Shown here one piece after another: positions 51,084 through 59,835 of a DNA stretch of 64,000 nt. How positions within the stretch are numbered: the stretch's first letter is position 1; each line of letters starts with the position of its first letter. Both the position numbers and the translations under genes were made by a program. Location: NCBI RefSeq assembly GCF_030915405.1, contig NZ_CP133262.1, forward strand, positions 2,914,001 to 2,978,000. The letters run 5' to 3'. Source of the DNA: Neobacillus nitrireducens (GTDB taxonomy: Bacteria; Bacillota; Bacilli; Bacillales; Cytobacillaceae). A model generated the notes under the pieces. The model worked only from the letters and a program-made list of their open reading frames with translations. It was not told the DNA's origin and searched no databases.

Positions 51084-51230
51084 TTAAACATAACAAGGGT
51101 CATTAAAATAAACAATCTCAGATAGAATCTTATGGCCTTTTATCTTTCTAAAAGTCTCCCTTGCCTCTTTTTCAGTATTAAATTCGTACATCTTTATATC
51201 TTCATTAGAAAAGATAGTAATTACCCACAC
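51084..51230 (-). CDS. small conserved-looking protein, 48 residues
   Basis: GTG at 51230 with the site TGGAGGA seven bases upstream. The product starts MWVITIFSNEDIKMYEFNT and ends ILSEIVYFNDPCYV. The alternation of short strands with an amphipathic helix (EKEARETFRKIKG) looks like a folded small domain. I have an impression of similar small Bacillus proteins but no name for them. No signal peptide or membrane segment is seen. Confidence 0.65.
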   Translation of the reverse strand: MWVITIFSNEDIKMYEFNTEKEARETFRKIKGHKILSEIVYFNDPCYV

Positions 51231-51320
51231 GAATAGTTCCTCCAGTTACAAGCTGAATTTTATTATAATTAAGAAAATAATTTAAATGATAGCCAGTTTC
51301 TTTTTACAAAATTATATTAT

Positions 51321-52448
51321 TTAAGCAGGTTTAGAGGTAAACTCATAATTTTTCTTGGTATATGCATAACCTTCCAAAATGATACGTGCTGTACGTACTA
51401 CCTTGATTGCACGAATACTTCCAGCTATTAACTCAACCTTGGTTTCCATGATCCCAGCAGGATGTCCTAATCTGACAACTTCTTGATTTACTTTTATAAT
51501 ATCGGATAAGATTGAATCTTTTAAAAATGCTCCTGCGGTTGTACAGATGGCACCCGTTATAGCAAGTGCTTGATGTGGTTTTTGCATAGACATCATTCTT
51601 ATTGTGCAGTCCATATCTGTAGCTTTTCTTTCCACCCCCGTTACATCAATATAATCCATAGGAGGAGCAATAATTGTCATTTTTGGGACAGCTGGTGATT
51701 TTTTTGTTGCATCTTCTTTTGAAGAAAATTGGCACATTTCGGCTGCAATTGATCTAATTTCCTCTAGTTCTGTTAGCTTTTTTTGTGTAATTTCATGAGG
51801 TAGTTCAGTACCCGTAAGACCAACGTCTTTGGCATTAACAAAAACTAATGGATTAGCAACATCGATAATTGAAACATTTATAGGGCCTTTAGATGATTGA
51901 ATGACATCAGTAGAGTTTCCAGTTGGAAATAGTTTTCCTGTTACTGCACCTTCAGCATTAGTGAATGAAAGATAGATAGGAGAACCCGTTCCTGGAACTC
52001 CAGGGATTGAACACATACCCTCAGTTTTTACTTGGCCATTTTCAACTTCTACCTCAGCAATAATGACCTTTTGAGTATTTGTATTAAATATTCTAACTGT
52101 TGTAATAGGCTCAATGGCTGGTACTAGGCCTTGTTCAATTGCATAGGGACCTACCGCAGAAGAAATATTTCCGCAGTTTCCTTTGAAGTCAACTAATTGA
52201 TTTTCAATACTTATTTGGGAAAATGTGTACTCTATATCAATCTCTTCTAAATCTGACTTTTTGATAATTGCAGCTTTACTAGTTAATGAATTTGCCCCAC
52301 CCAGGCCGTCAATTTGTCTATGGTCTGGACTTCCCATAATATCCAATAAAAATTCATCCCAAAGCAAACGATCAGTCGGCATATCTTCAAAATTAAAAAA
52401 CACACCTTTACTAGTTCCTCCGCGCATAACAACAACAGGTACTCTCAT
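51321..52448 (-). CDS. PrpF family isomerase (methylaconitate / oxalomesaconate type)
   Basis: About 375 residues of diaminopimelate-epimerase-like double fold. N-terminal VVVMRGGTSKGVFF (about 5-18), GLGGANSLTSKAAII with the catalytic Lys (about 60), GNCGNISSAVGPYAIEQGL with the catalytic Cys (about 93), and SIPGVPGTGSPI. Family members isomerise double bonds in tricarboxylates such as 2-methyl-aconitate or 4-oxalomesaconate. No prpB/C/D genes are present, so methylcitrate use is unlikely; a plant-type tricarboxylate is more likely. Divergent from a LysR gene. Confidence 0.88.
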   Translation of the reverse strand: MRVPVVVMRGGTSKGVFFNFEDMPTDRLLWDEFLLDIMGSPDHRQIDGLGGANSLTSKAAIIKKSDLEEIDIEYTFSQISIENQLVDFKGNCGNISSAVGPYAIEQGLVPAIEPITTVRIFNTNTQKVIIAEVEVENGQVKTEGMCSIPGVPGTGSPIYLSFTNAEGAVTGKLFPTGNSTDVIQSSKGPINVSIIDVANPLVFVNAKDVGLTGTELPHEITQKKLTELEEIRSIAAEMCQFSSKEDATKKSPAVPKMTIIAPPMDYIDVTGVERKATDMDCTIRMMSMQKPHQALAITGAICTTAGAFLKDSILSDIIKVNQEVVRLGHPAGIMETKVELIAGSIRAIKVVRTARIILEGYAYTKKNYEFTSKPA

Positions 52449-52602
52449 CCAAATTACCACCTTTTCTTATTCACTTTTCACTTTTTAAAAAGTACCGGTG
52501 CTTTTAAAATTATAGTATGATATGTACTATCATAAGTAAAATAGATATTTTATTAAAAAAATACAAAAATAAACTTATAATCGATGGGTGGAGATGAACA
52601 TT

Positions 52603-53466
52603 ATGGATGAAAAGGATTGGAATGCGATCCGAATTTTATATCAAGAGAAAAATATTAGTCGTGCATCAGAACGTTTATATATTTCACAACCTGCATTAAC
52701 TTACAGACTTAAAAATTTAGAAACGGAGTTTGGGACTAAATTATTTTTTAAAATAAAAGGGGGCATTGAGTTTACTTCTGAAGGCATGCATTTAGTAGAG
52801 TATTCCGAAGAAATGATAAATAAGTTACAAAAGACGAAAGACTTTATGATTAATATGCAAAGTGAGGTAAAAGGAACATTAAGATTGGGAGTTTCAAGTA
52901 ACTTTGCTCAATATAAGCTGCCCAAGATATTAAAGAAATTTTCAACTAAATTCCCCAATGTACAATTTAATATAAATACAGGGTGGAGTACTGATATTAT
53001 TAACCTTCTTAATTCTGCTACTGTTCAATTAGGAATTTTACGTGGAAATTATGAATGGTATGGAAAAAAGGCATTATTATATCGAGAAAAACTTTGTTTG
53101 ATTTCTAAAAAGGAAATTGACATGGAAAAATTACGTGAACTGCCATTTATAAACTACAAAACAGATAGTTCTTTAAAAGCTCTAATTACCGGATGGTGGC
53201 ATGACAGATTTTCCGAACCGCCATTTGTTATGATGGAAACAGACAGACTAGAAACATGTAAAGAAATGGTCAAAAATGATTTAGGTATTGCCATTGTACC
53301 TGAAATTTGTCTTCAACCTTCAGATGACCTTCAAATACATGAATTATTCTATAACAATGGAGAACCAGTATTTAGACATACATGGTTAATGTATAATCAA
53401 GATTCATTAAAGCTATCGATTGTAAAAAATTTCATAGACTTTTTAAATGAAAACCCAAATATTTAA
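52603..53466 (+). CDS. LysR family regulator (CysL-like), copy 1
   Basis: 287 residues from the ATG at 52603, which has the site GGTGGAGATGA; a GTG at 52588 is upstream. The N-terminal winged HTH reads YQEKNISRASERLYISQPAL (about 11-30). The effector domain starts near 88 with GTLRLGVSSNFAQYKLPK. It is clearly a paralogue of the LysR protein at 57131 (for example both contain the CK-x-MV-x-N motif near 225). Divergent from the PrpF gene and upstream of the CitMHS transporter, which it probably controls. Confidence 0.9.
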   Translation: MDEKDWNAIRILYQEKNISRASERLYISQPALTYRLKNLETEFGTKLFFKIKGGIEFTSEGMHLVEYSEEMINKLQKTKDFMINMQSEVKGTLRLGVSSNFAQYKLPKILKKFSTKFPNVQFNINTGWSTDIINLLNSATVQLGILRGNYEWYGKKALLYREKLCLISKKEIDMEKLRELPFINYKTDSSLKALITGWWHDRFSEPPFVMMETDRLETCKEMVKNDLGIAIVPEICLQPSDDLQIHELFYNNGEPVFRHTWLMYNQDSLKLSIVKNFIDFLNENPNI

Positions 53467-53714
53467 ATAAAAAATCACATTATTTAAAGAGGTATTTTTA
53501 AGTATTCCCCTTATCTATTATCTTGATTATAAGTATTTTTTTAGAAAAACCTTAAAAAATATATATTTTACTTATTAATTTACGTATTATATTCTAAAAA
53601 AGCGAAATATTCTTAAATTAAAATCTATGGATGTAGAAATCAAAACTCTATATCTAGAATATTTCCAATATATTTTGTAAGCGATTTCTTTATTTATTTT
53701 AGGAGGGGATTAAT

Positions 53715-55025
53715 ATTCTTACTTTTTTAGGGATTTCAATGGTTGTCGTTTTTACTTATTTGATCATGGCAAAAAAATTATCTCCTGTTACCGCTCTTGT
53801 TTTTGTGCCAATAATATTTGCAGTTTTTGGTGGGTTTGGCTTAGAGCTCGGGGGCATGATGCTAGCAGGATTAAAAGAAGTTGCTCCTTCAGCTGCCTTA
53901 TTATTGTTTGCTATTTTATTTTTTGGTATTTTAATCGATGCAGGCTTATTTGACCCACTAATCAATAAAATGATGAAATTTGTAAAAGGAGATCCAGTTA
54001 AAATAGCTATTGGAACTTCAATAATTGCCATGACCGTAGCATTAGATGGCGATGGAACAACAACCCATATGATTACTATTTCTGCTATGTTGGCACTTTA
54101 TCTTCGAATTGGGATGAACCCACTTGTTCTTGCAACAATTTCTTTACTTTCTGTCAGCATATTGAGTGGTATGACTCCTTGGGGAGGACCAGCTACAAGA
54201 GCCATTGCCTCTTTAGGTCTTGATGCGAATGAGTTTTTCCTCCCACTTATACCAACAATGTTATCAGGAATGGGATGTATTCTTTTTATAGCTTTTCTTC
54301 TTGGAAAAAAGGAGAGAGCAAGAATTGGTGTTATCAATGTCGAGGAAATTCCACGTCAATCCATACAATTGAGCGAGGCTGCTGCCACTTTTTCCTTGCA
54401 AGATGATATTAAACGCCCAAAATTAAGATGGGTAAACTTCATTTTAACAGTAACGATTATGGTGGTTTTAGTTCTGGGGTTAATTTCAGCTCCAATCCTA
54501 TTTCTAATTGGATTTGTACTCGCTGCTATGATTAACTATCCAAATTTAGAAAAGCAAAAGGAACGTATTTTATCACATTCGGGAAATGCTTTAACTGTTG
54601 TCATATTAGTATTTGCCGCTGGTATCTTCTCAGGAATTTTTTCCGGAACAAAAATGGTAGACGCCATTTCAAATGCATTAGTATCAATCATTCCAGAATC
54701 TGTAGGTTCCTTCTTCCCTCTTGTCGTCGCAATAACTAGCATGCCATTTACTTTCGTTTTATCCAACGACGCTTATTACTTTGGAGTTTTGCCAATTCTA
54801 GCTGAAGCAGGAGCAGCTTATGGGGTAAGTCCTTTAGAAATTGCAAGAGCTTCCGTATTAGGGCAGCCTGTACATTTTCTAAGCCCTCTTGTTGCATCTA
54901 CCCTTTTACTAGTAGGAATGGTTAAAACAGATATCGGGGAATTTCAGCGCTTTGCATTTAAATGGACCCTTCTATGTTCGATCGTCATTATTGCTGTTGC
55001 TTTTGTTACAAGTTCTATCAGATAA
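53715..55025 (+). CDS. CitMHS family tricarboxylate transporter, probable ATT start
   Basis: About 436 residues with eleven to twelve membrane helices. Typical CitM motifs: ALDGDGTTTHMITISAMLAL (about 105), GMTPWGGPATRAIASLGLD (about 145) and FVLSNDAYYFGVLPILAEAG in the second half. CitM proteins import metal-citrate complexes with protons. The first ATG (53739) lacks a ribosome site. A strong AGGAGGGG at 53701-53708 points to ATT 53715 in the same frame, and starting there gives the N-terminus expected by comparison with CitM (LTFLGISMVVVF). Follows LysR copy 1. Confidence 0.88.
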   Translation: MLTFLGISMVVVFTYLIMAKKLSPVTALVFVPIIFAVFGGFGLELGGMMLAGLKEVAPSAALLLFAILFFGILIDAGLFDPLINKMMKFVKGDPVKIAIGTSIIAMTVALDGDGTTTHMITISAMLALYLRIGMNPLVLATISLLSVSILSGMTPWGGPATRAIASLGLDANEFFLPLIPTMLSGMGCILFIAFLLGKKERARIGVINVEEIPRQSIQLSEAAATFSLQDDIKRPKLRWVNFILTVTIMVVLVLGLISAPILFLIGFVLAAMINYPNLEKQKERILSHSGNALTVVILVFAAGIFSGIFSGTKMVDAISNALVSIIPESVGSFFPLVVAITSMPFTFVLSNDAYYFGVLPILAEAGAAYGVSPLEIARASVLGQPVHFLSPLVASTLLLVGMVKTDIGEFQRFAFKWTLLCSIVIIAVAFVTSSIR

Positions 55026-55072
55026 CCTTTATTCTTTTGTGACCTTTTTATCTACATTCCGATAATAAAACT

Positions 55073-55120
55073 GAGTCATCCAAATTCAGGTACGAACCTG
55101 ATTTTGGATGGCTCTTTTTT
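55073..55120 (+). terminator. terminator of the CitMHS gene
   Basis: GAGTCATCCAAATTCAGG ... CCTGATTTTGGATGGCTC followed by TTTTTT. It may also serve the convergent yyaC gene. Confidence 0.9.
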
Positions 55121-55135
55121 GATGATTATGATAGT

Positions 55136-55747
55136 CTAACTCTCTTTTTCCTCTGAGATATTATCATATACCTTTATTTTAGTAATCACTTTCACAATCG
55201 TTTTAGCAAGATTCATTACAGTAAACAATCTTGTATCATTTAAAAATTGTGAAGTTGGCAAAGGGTCAATATAATTTACAACTCCCACGAAGTGGTAATC
55301 TCCTACTTCTGGGAGCATCTTTTCAAGTGCTTTTCCAGGAGTTAAAGGTCCTTCTTTAAACATCACATAGCCCACTTGATTTTTCTCACCAATGGATGCA
55401 TCAATACTAAAAATAAGAGGCTTTTTAAATTGTTTATTGATCTCCTTTAGTATCAATTTTAAGTTAAATGCATGTACAGGCTCTTCTAATGTTCCATAAA
55501 CACAAAAGGGAACTTGACTTTCTTTAAGCATCGTTCCTACTAACGGACCTAATGAATCACCAACATATCGATCAGAACCTATACATAAAAAGACAATATC
55601 TTTATCCTCTCGAGATGATTTTTGAATAATTTCTTTCATTTTAAGTGCTAATACTTCAATATCTTTTTCTTCTGTACTTCCATTGGATTTCAAATTATAT
55701 GAATACTTTTCTAAATTATTTTGTTCTTTTTTATAATAATAAGACAC
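55136..55747 (-). CDS. yyaC: DUF1256 sporulation-associated protein, YyaC-like
   Basis: About 203 residues from GTG 55747 (site AAGGGTGAT); the longer ORF adds an unlikely Tyr/Phe-rich leader. The core VFLCIGSDRYVGDSLGPLVG (about 73-92) and FSIDASIGEKNQVGYVMFKEGPL are hallmarks of the YyaC family, which has a hydrogenase-maturation-protease-like fold and is made during sporulation. It has no obvious link to the transport genes around it; in B. subtilis yyaC lies near the replication origin, so this copy is an extra or displaced one. Confidence 0.85.
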   Translation of the reverse strand: MSYYYKKEQNNLEKYSYNLKSNGSTEEKDIEVLALKMKEIIQKSSREDKDIVFLCIGSDRYVGDSLGPLVGTMLKESQVPFCVYGTLEEPVHAFNLKLILKEINKQFKKPLIFSIDASIGEKNQVGYVMFKEGPLTPGKALEKMLPEVGDYHFVGVVNYIDPLPTSQFLNDTRLFTVMNLAKTIVKVITKIKVYDNISEEKES

Positions 55748-55839
55748 ACTAATATCACCCTTAATTTTATATTCCCGTAACCTATAAATAAAAATATTAG
55801 AATAATTATAACGTTTAATAAAAAAATAAAACAATTTAA

Positions 55840-56976
55840 CTACGCAGATAGATCAGAATGAGATTTCCTCTTGACCTCCCAATATATTAAAAATCTAAAA
55901 AGAGGTGGAAGAGTAATACAGACAGTGATGACCCTGAGTACTTGTACTGCTACGACAAATGTAGCATCACCATTAAGAACAAGAGCTGTTGTTGTCATCT
56001 CTGCAATTCCACCTGGTGCAAAAGCTAAACCTGCAGTCAGAAATGTTATATCCGTTATAACCGATACAAAATAAGCACATATAAAAACAGAAACAATTAA
56101 TCCTATTGTACTCAAAAATGAAACAATTAATGTCCTTTTTAACCCTTTAAACATATTTTTATGAAAACGTGAGCCGATGCTTACACCAATAAAAATTTGT
56201 GATACGATCATTAAACTTTGCGGCCACCAAGCTACAACTTCATATCCAAAAAGTTCTGAGCTAAAAGATTTGACAATAGCAACACTAACTATACTACCAA
56301 TTAGCCATGGAGCTGGAAACTTCAAAAATTTCCCTATATGATATCCAATCCACGCTATACACACAAACAAAATGGTAAAAGCAAACTGTTCAATTCCGAA
56401 TTTTGTTAGTTCTGTTGGGATAGTATAATTGTTTGCATTACCCTCAGAATGACTATTCAAGAAAGATATAATGAGAGGAAACGTTAGGATAACTAAAAAT
56501 ACCCGCATAGCCTGAACAATACTGATAACTCCAGTGTTAGCACCAGCCTCTTCTGCAATGCCAGGGATAGAGGAAATGCCTCCAGGTGCAGTAGCAAAAA
56601 AACTTGTTAACATATCCACATTACTGTACTTCCATAAAACAAGACCTGAAAGTAGAGAAAAAAAGATAGATAAAAGGAGCATTATGGTAATAGTTGACCA
56701 ATTTTCATGAAAAATGTATAGAACAGAACCATTTACTTTCTGTCCTAATTCAATTCCTAGGATACACTGTCCAATAAATAACCAATATTTTGGAATACCC
56801 TTTTGATTACGAGGTAATCGTAATAAAGTCGGATACAGAATAGATAGAAAAGTTGCCATGAGGAGTTTCCCGATCATCCATCCAATAGGGAGACCAGTTA
56901 AAGAGAGAAATAATCCGCCTACTCCGCTTACTATTACAAACAAAAAAAATTGAATAAAATTCCTATTTTTTTGCAT
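55840..56976 (-). CDS. AbrB family membrane protein (DUF AbrB duplication, transporter-like)
   Basis: 378 residues with about ten to eleven helices in two related halves. Each half has the pattern PGGI(S/A)(S/E)M: ATAPGGISSIPGIAEEAGAN (about 135) and AFAPGGIAEMTTTALVLNGD (about 315). The family (COG3180, unrelated to the transition-state regulator AbrB) often sits beside tricarboxylate-type carriers and LysR genes and is thought to transport organic acids. Divergent from LysR copy 2, mirroring PrpF and LysR copy 1. Confidence 0.87.
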   Translation of the reverse strand: MQKNRNFIQFFLFVIVSGVGGLFLSLTGLPIGWMIGKLLMATFLSILYPTLLRLPRNQKGIPKYWLFIGQCILGIELGQKVNGSVLYIFHENWSTITIMLLLSIFFSLLSGLVLWKYSNVDMLTSFFATAPGGISSIPGIAEEAGANTGVISIVQAMRVFLVILTFPLIISFLNSHSEGNANNYTIPTELTKFGIEQFAFTILFVCIAWIGYHIGKFLKFPAPWLIGSIVSVAIVKSFSSELFGYEVVAWWPQSLMIVSQIFIGVSIGSRFHKNMFKGLKRTLIVSFLSTIGLIVSVFICAYFVSVITDITFLTAGLAFAPGGIAEMTTTALVLNGDATFVVAVQVLRVITVCITLPPLFRFLIYWEVKRKSHSDLSA

Positions 56977-57130
56977 CCCGAATCCTTCTTTCGATAGTTT
57001 CCTTAGGTGAAGTTATTTTGTAACCTTTTCTTGTTAAATCATTTATAGTATACTTTTAGAAATAATTAAAATATTCGTTTATTATAATTATCCATAAATA
57101 ATCTTGATAGTAGAAATGGAGGTTATTCGT

Positions 57131-57994
57131 TTGGATGAACGAGATTGGATGGTTTTGCAAACTCTCTATAAAGAAAAAAATATTACAAAGGCTGCTCAAC
57201 TTTTGTATATTTCTCAACCAGCTTTGACAAACCGATTACACCAATTAGAAAAGGAATTTGGCGTAATAATCGTAAATAGAGGAAGGCGTGGAGTTCAATT
57301 TACTCCACAAGGAGAGTATTTAGCCAAAAGTGCACAAGAAATGTTATTAACCTTACAAAAAATTAAAGAAAATGTCCTTAATATGGAGGATAGTGTAGTA
57401 GGTACACTAAGATTGGGTGTTTCTAACTTTTTTACTGATTACATGCTTCCCAACCTATTAAAGCTATTCAAAGAACAGTATCCTACTATTGAATTTAAGG
57501 TAACGACAAACTTTAGCAGTCACATTGCTCAGTTAATTTACAATCAAGATGTCCATATTGGAATTGTTAAAGGAGACTTTAATTGGAAAGATCGTAAACA
57601 TTTATTATTTGAAGAATCCATTTGCATAGCTTCTAAAGAAAAAATAGACATACATGACCTTCCTAACTTGCCAAGAATTGATTATCATACTGACACGTCA
57701 TTAAAGAATTCCATAGATAAATGGTGGTCTGAACATTTCACCCAACCCCCGCTTGTCAGCATAGAAGTAGATAAAGTAGATACTTGTAAAAAAATGGTTA
57801 TCAATGGATTAGGCTATGCTATTTTACCTAGTTTGATCTTAAAGGATGTCAATAATATACATATAGCTGATATTAAATCTATTGGCGGGAAACCAATTGT
57901 TCGTAAGACATGGATGATTTATCATGAGGATTCATTAAAATTAAACATCGTTAAGGCATTTGTTGATTTTATTGAAAATGAATTTAAATTGTAG
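57131..57994 (+). CDS. LysR family regulator (CysL-like), copy 2
   Basis: 287 residues from TTG 57131, which has the site AATGGAGG; an upstream in-frame TTG at 57104 has none. HTH YKEKNITKAAQLLYISQPAL (about 11-30), effector domain from GTLRLGVSNFFTDYMLPNLL. It is the paralogue of the protein at 52603; the two align from LDERDW/MDEKDW to the C-terminus without visible gaps. Probably controls the divergent AbrB-family gene and maybe the CitMHS set. Confidence 0.9.
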   Translation: MDERDWMVLQTLYKEKNITKAAQLLYISQPALTNRLHQLEKEFGVIIVNRGRRGVQFTPQGEYLAKSAQEMLLTLQKIKENVLNMEDSVVGTLRLGVSNFFTDYMLPNLLKLFKEQYPTIEFKVTTNFSSHIAQLIYNQDVHIGIVKGDFNWKDRKHLLFEESICIASKEKIDIHDLPNLPRIDYHTDTSLKNSIDKWWSEHFTQPPLVSIEVDKVDTCKKMVINGLGYAILPSLILKDVNNIHIADIKSIGGKPIVRKTWMIYHEDSLKLNIVKAFVDFIENEFKL

Positions 57995-58041
57995 TAATTA
58001 GTCGTAACAGATTGAACTCATATGACCACTAATATGGAAGA

Positions 58042-58120
58042 AAAGGCCTCCCACTAGTTTAGCAAACTGATGAAAGACCTTCCCCTGTAGTTTTTTATGG
58101 AATTGCGTTAGCAAAATATT
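58042..58120 (-). mobile_element. integration scar I: element far end / groEL-terminator-like stem
   Basis: GCGTTAGCAAAATATT (58105-58120) is the same far-end motif as at scars A and B. Beside it lies a stem GGCCTCCCACTAGTTT...AAACTGATGAAAGACCTT that looks like a decayed groEL terminator (compare 28130-28168). The core groEL tail is not visible. It would be the far end of the element that starts at scar G. Confidence 0.5.
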
Positions 58121-58150
58121 ACCGTATTAGTTTGTTTATACAATTAAAGT

Positions 58151-59215
58151 TCATACAATTTTATTATAAAGATCAAATAACAACTTGGGTAATTCTGGGT
58201 TTTTTGAAAGCTTTCCGAAATTGAAATATTCTTGGACATACTGTAAATCTTCTTTTTCACAAGCTAATACAAAACATAAATAAAAAATTGAAATTCCACT
58301 CGTGACCGATTCCCATCGTTTCTCATGCATTGACAACCACTTTTCTCCAAGAGTTTTAATCATTTCTTTTCTTGATTCTAAGGATTCCTTCAATTTTTCG
58401 ATCGTATCAATTCCAAAGAAACTTAGTTGATTAATTCTTTTGGCAATATATCTTTCATCTGTATATTCAACGGAAATTGCCTTCGTTATCATCATAAAAT
58501 GTTGCTCGATTTCATAAACTATTTTATCTTCCTGCAGAAATTCCTTTAATGAAATATTATCTATAAATAAATTTAAATTTTGGGATTTAATTTGTTCTTT
58601 CACTTCAATTGTATACTTTTTTATTTCTTCTTTTATTCTTATGAATTCGCTATCTGCTAATTCCAATAAACCTGCTATCCTGGAGAACTTCCTTCTCATA
58701 TCAACAGGAATTTCAATAGCACTCTTATATCCAATATCATGTTCAATTTCCGCCCATGCATGTTGCAAAATAGATCTTATTTGAATTTCAAAATTAATCT
58801 CTTTAAATCTTGAATACTCAGGTAGGGATGCTCTTGGCTCTGTTAATTTAATAATATAATGGAGTGATGAGTACCCAAAAGAGTCGAAATTTTTATTCCT
58901 TTTATCACATGAGTTATTTTCGTCTACATGAAACTGTGTTTTAACAATATTAGCAATGGTATCAACATCATCTTCAAAATATGTTATAACTCTTAGACCC
59001 AGAATATCAGTAATTTTATCTAAGCCGGTATATTTATCTTCTTTACTATCAATTTTCTTAGATAAACTATTCCTGTCTTTTACCCTTGATTCAATACCAT
59101 GAATAGTAATCCCGTTTTCCTTAATCAAGGAAAATAATAAATCTCTCAATTTTTTCTCGTATTCCAAGTATATTATTTTCTTTTGGTCATATTCATTTAA
59201 AATTACTTCTTTCAA
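58151..59215 (-). CDS. RelA/SpoT-domain nucleotide pyrophosphokinase-like protein
   Basis: 354 residues with a single (p)ppGpp-synthetase-type domain (about 30-180). Visible motifs: IESRVKDRNSLSKKI, DILGLRVITYFEDDVD, SFGYSSLHYIIKL, and FEIQIRSILQHAWAEIEHDIGYK with the catalytic Glu/Gln region. No HD hydrolase, TGS or ACT domain is present, so it is not the housekeeping Rel. The C-terminal 170 residues are helical and of unknown role. Start TTG with site GAGGGGGT, overlapping the stop of the xtrA-like remnant. In mobile DNA such proteins act as alarmone synthetases or as toxic ToxSAS/CapRel-type effectors in phage defence. It lies between scars G and I, so it is probably the cargo of that element. 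Confidence 0.85.
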   Translation of the reverse strand: MKEVILNEYDQKKIIYLEYEKKLRDLLFSLIKENGITIHGIESRVKDRNSLSKKIDSKEDKYTGLDKITDILGLRVITYFEDDVDTIANIVKTQFHVDENNSCDKRNKNFDSFGYSSLHYIIKLTEPRASLPEYSRFKEINFEIQIRSILQHAWAEIEHDIGYKSAIEIPVDMRRKFSRIAGLLELADSEFIRIKEEIKKYTIEVKEQIKSQNLNLFIDNISLKEFLQEDKIVYEIEQHFMMITKAISVEYTDERYIAKRINQLSFFGIDTIEKLKESLESRKEMIKTLGEKWLSMHEKRWESVTSGISIFYLCFVLACEKEDLQYVQEYFNFGKLSKNPELPKLLFDLYNKIV

Positions 59216-59447
59216 AACTCTACCCCCTCATCGAACTTAACCCTTTTCACTTTACCTTGGTGCGTAACAATCTTTGTCTCTCCGTGAACAGGTAGTTCGG
59301 TGAGTCTGGCATTCCGTTACACACAACAACAGAGGATCTTCCATTTTGCACCATTATATCAATCTCTAGCTTCATTATGCTATGATTATTATCTACTTTT
59401 ATTAACCTTATTGGAACTCCCCAAATGCTCCTTCCATTTATTTTTAT
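59212..59447 (-). pseudogene. frameshifted phage-type small gene (XtrA-like)
   Basis: Two overlapping minus-strand frames join into one protein-like text: IRLIKVDNNHSIMKLEIDIM ... VVVCNGM, then after a one-base shift ARLTELPVHGETKIVTHQGK ... FDEGVEF-stop (59212). The end half recalls XtrA of Bacillus prophages (from memory). Its stop overlaps the TTG start of the RelA/SpoT-domain gene. Marks prophage origin of this stretch. Confidence 0.5.
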
Positions 59448-59654
59448 AGATTATTCATTACCTCAATTCTGATTGTTCGGTGTTGTTGGTCCCATCAAAA
59501 AGTTTAGTGTTGAGGATATCGAGAATAAAATCCTTTATAAAAAGTGTCTAGGACGGGATGAAATAGCCAAATTCTTAGCTCCTGTACCCGCTATGGGCTT
59601 TTACATGACTTAGAAAGGTTTTACCTTCTTGTCTTCTCTGGAATACGCTCTAGC

Positions 59655-59833
59655 GAATTTAAGTCTTGATACGCTAATTTTAACAACACAAAAAACCACT
59701 CCCTAAATTTTATAGGAAGTGGTTATTGCTATTGATATAAATTATTTACATGACTACTTCTCAAAATGGGGGAAAAATAGCTATAACTATTTCTCAAATG
59801 TATGGCTTAAAAGCCTTACATCATGCCGCCCAT
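59655..59833 (-). mobile_element. integration scar G: groEL end / integrase arm (attL-like)
   Basis: Minus strand: core ATGGGCGGCATGATGTAAGG (59833-59814), a ~75-bp arm closely matching that of scar C (TCTCAAATGTATGG and TTCTCAAAATGGG copies), hairpin AACCACTTCC...GGGAGTGGTTTTTT (59726-59690), then TTGTTAAAATTAGCGTATCAAGACTTAAA, the decayed integrase start. It is the best preserved integrase-side junction. Confidence 0.72.
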
Positions 59834-59835
59834 TC

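Noticed and set aside
58151..59215. Housekeeping (p)ppGpp synthetase Rel
   Set aside because: No HD hydrolase, TGS or ACT domain and only 354 residues; location between scars also argues against it.
59490..59612. Transposase fragment on the plus strand (KKFSVEDIE... text)
   Set aside because: A short stretch resembles the start of IS3-type OrfA, but there are no inverted repeats, no further homology and no second ORF.
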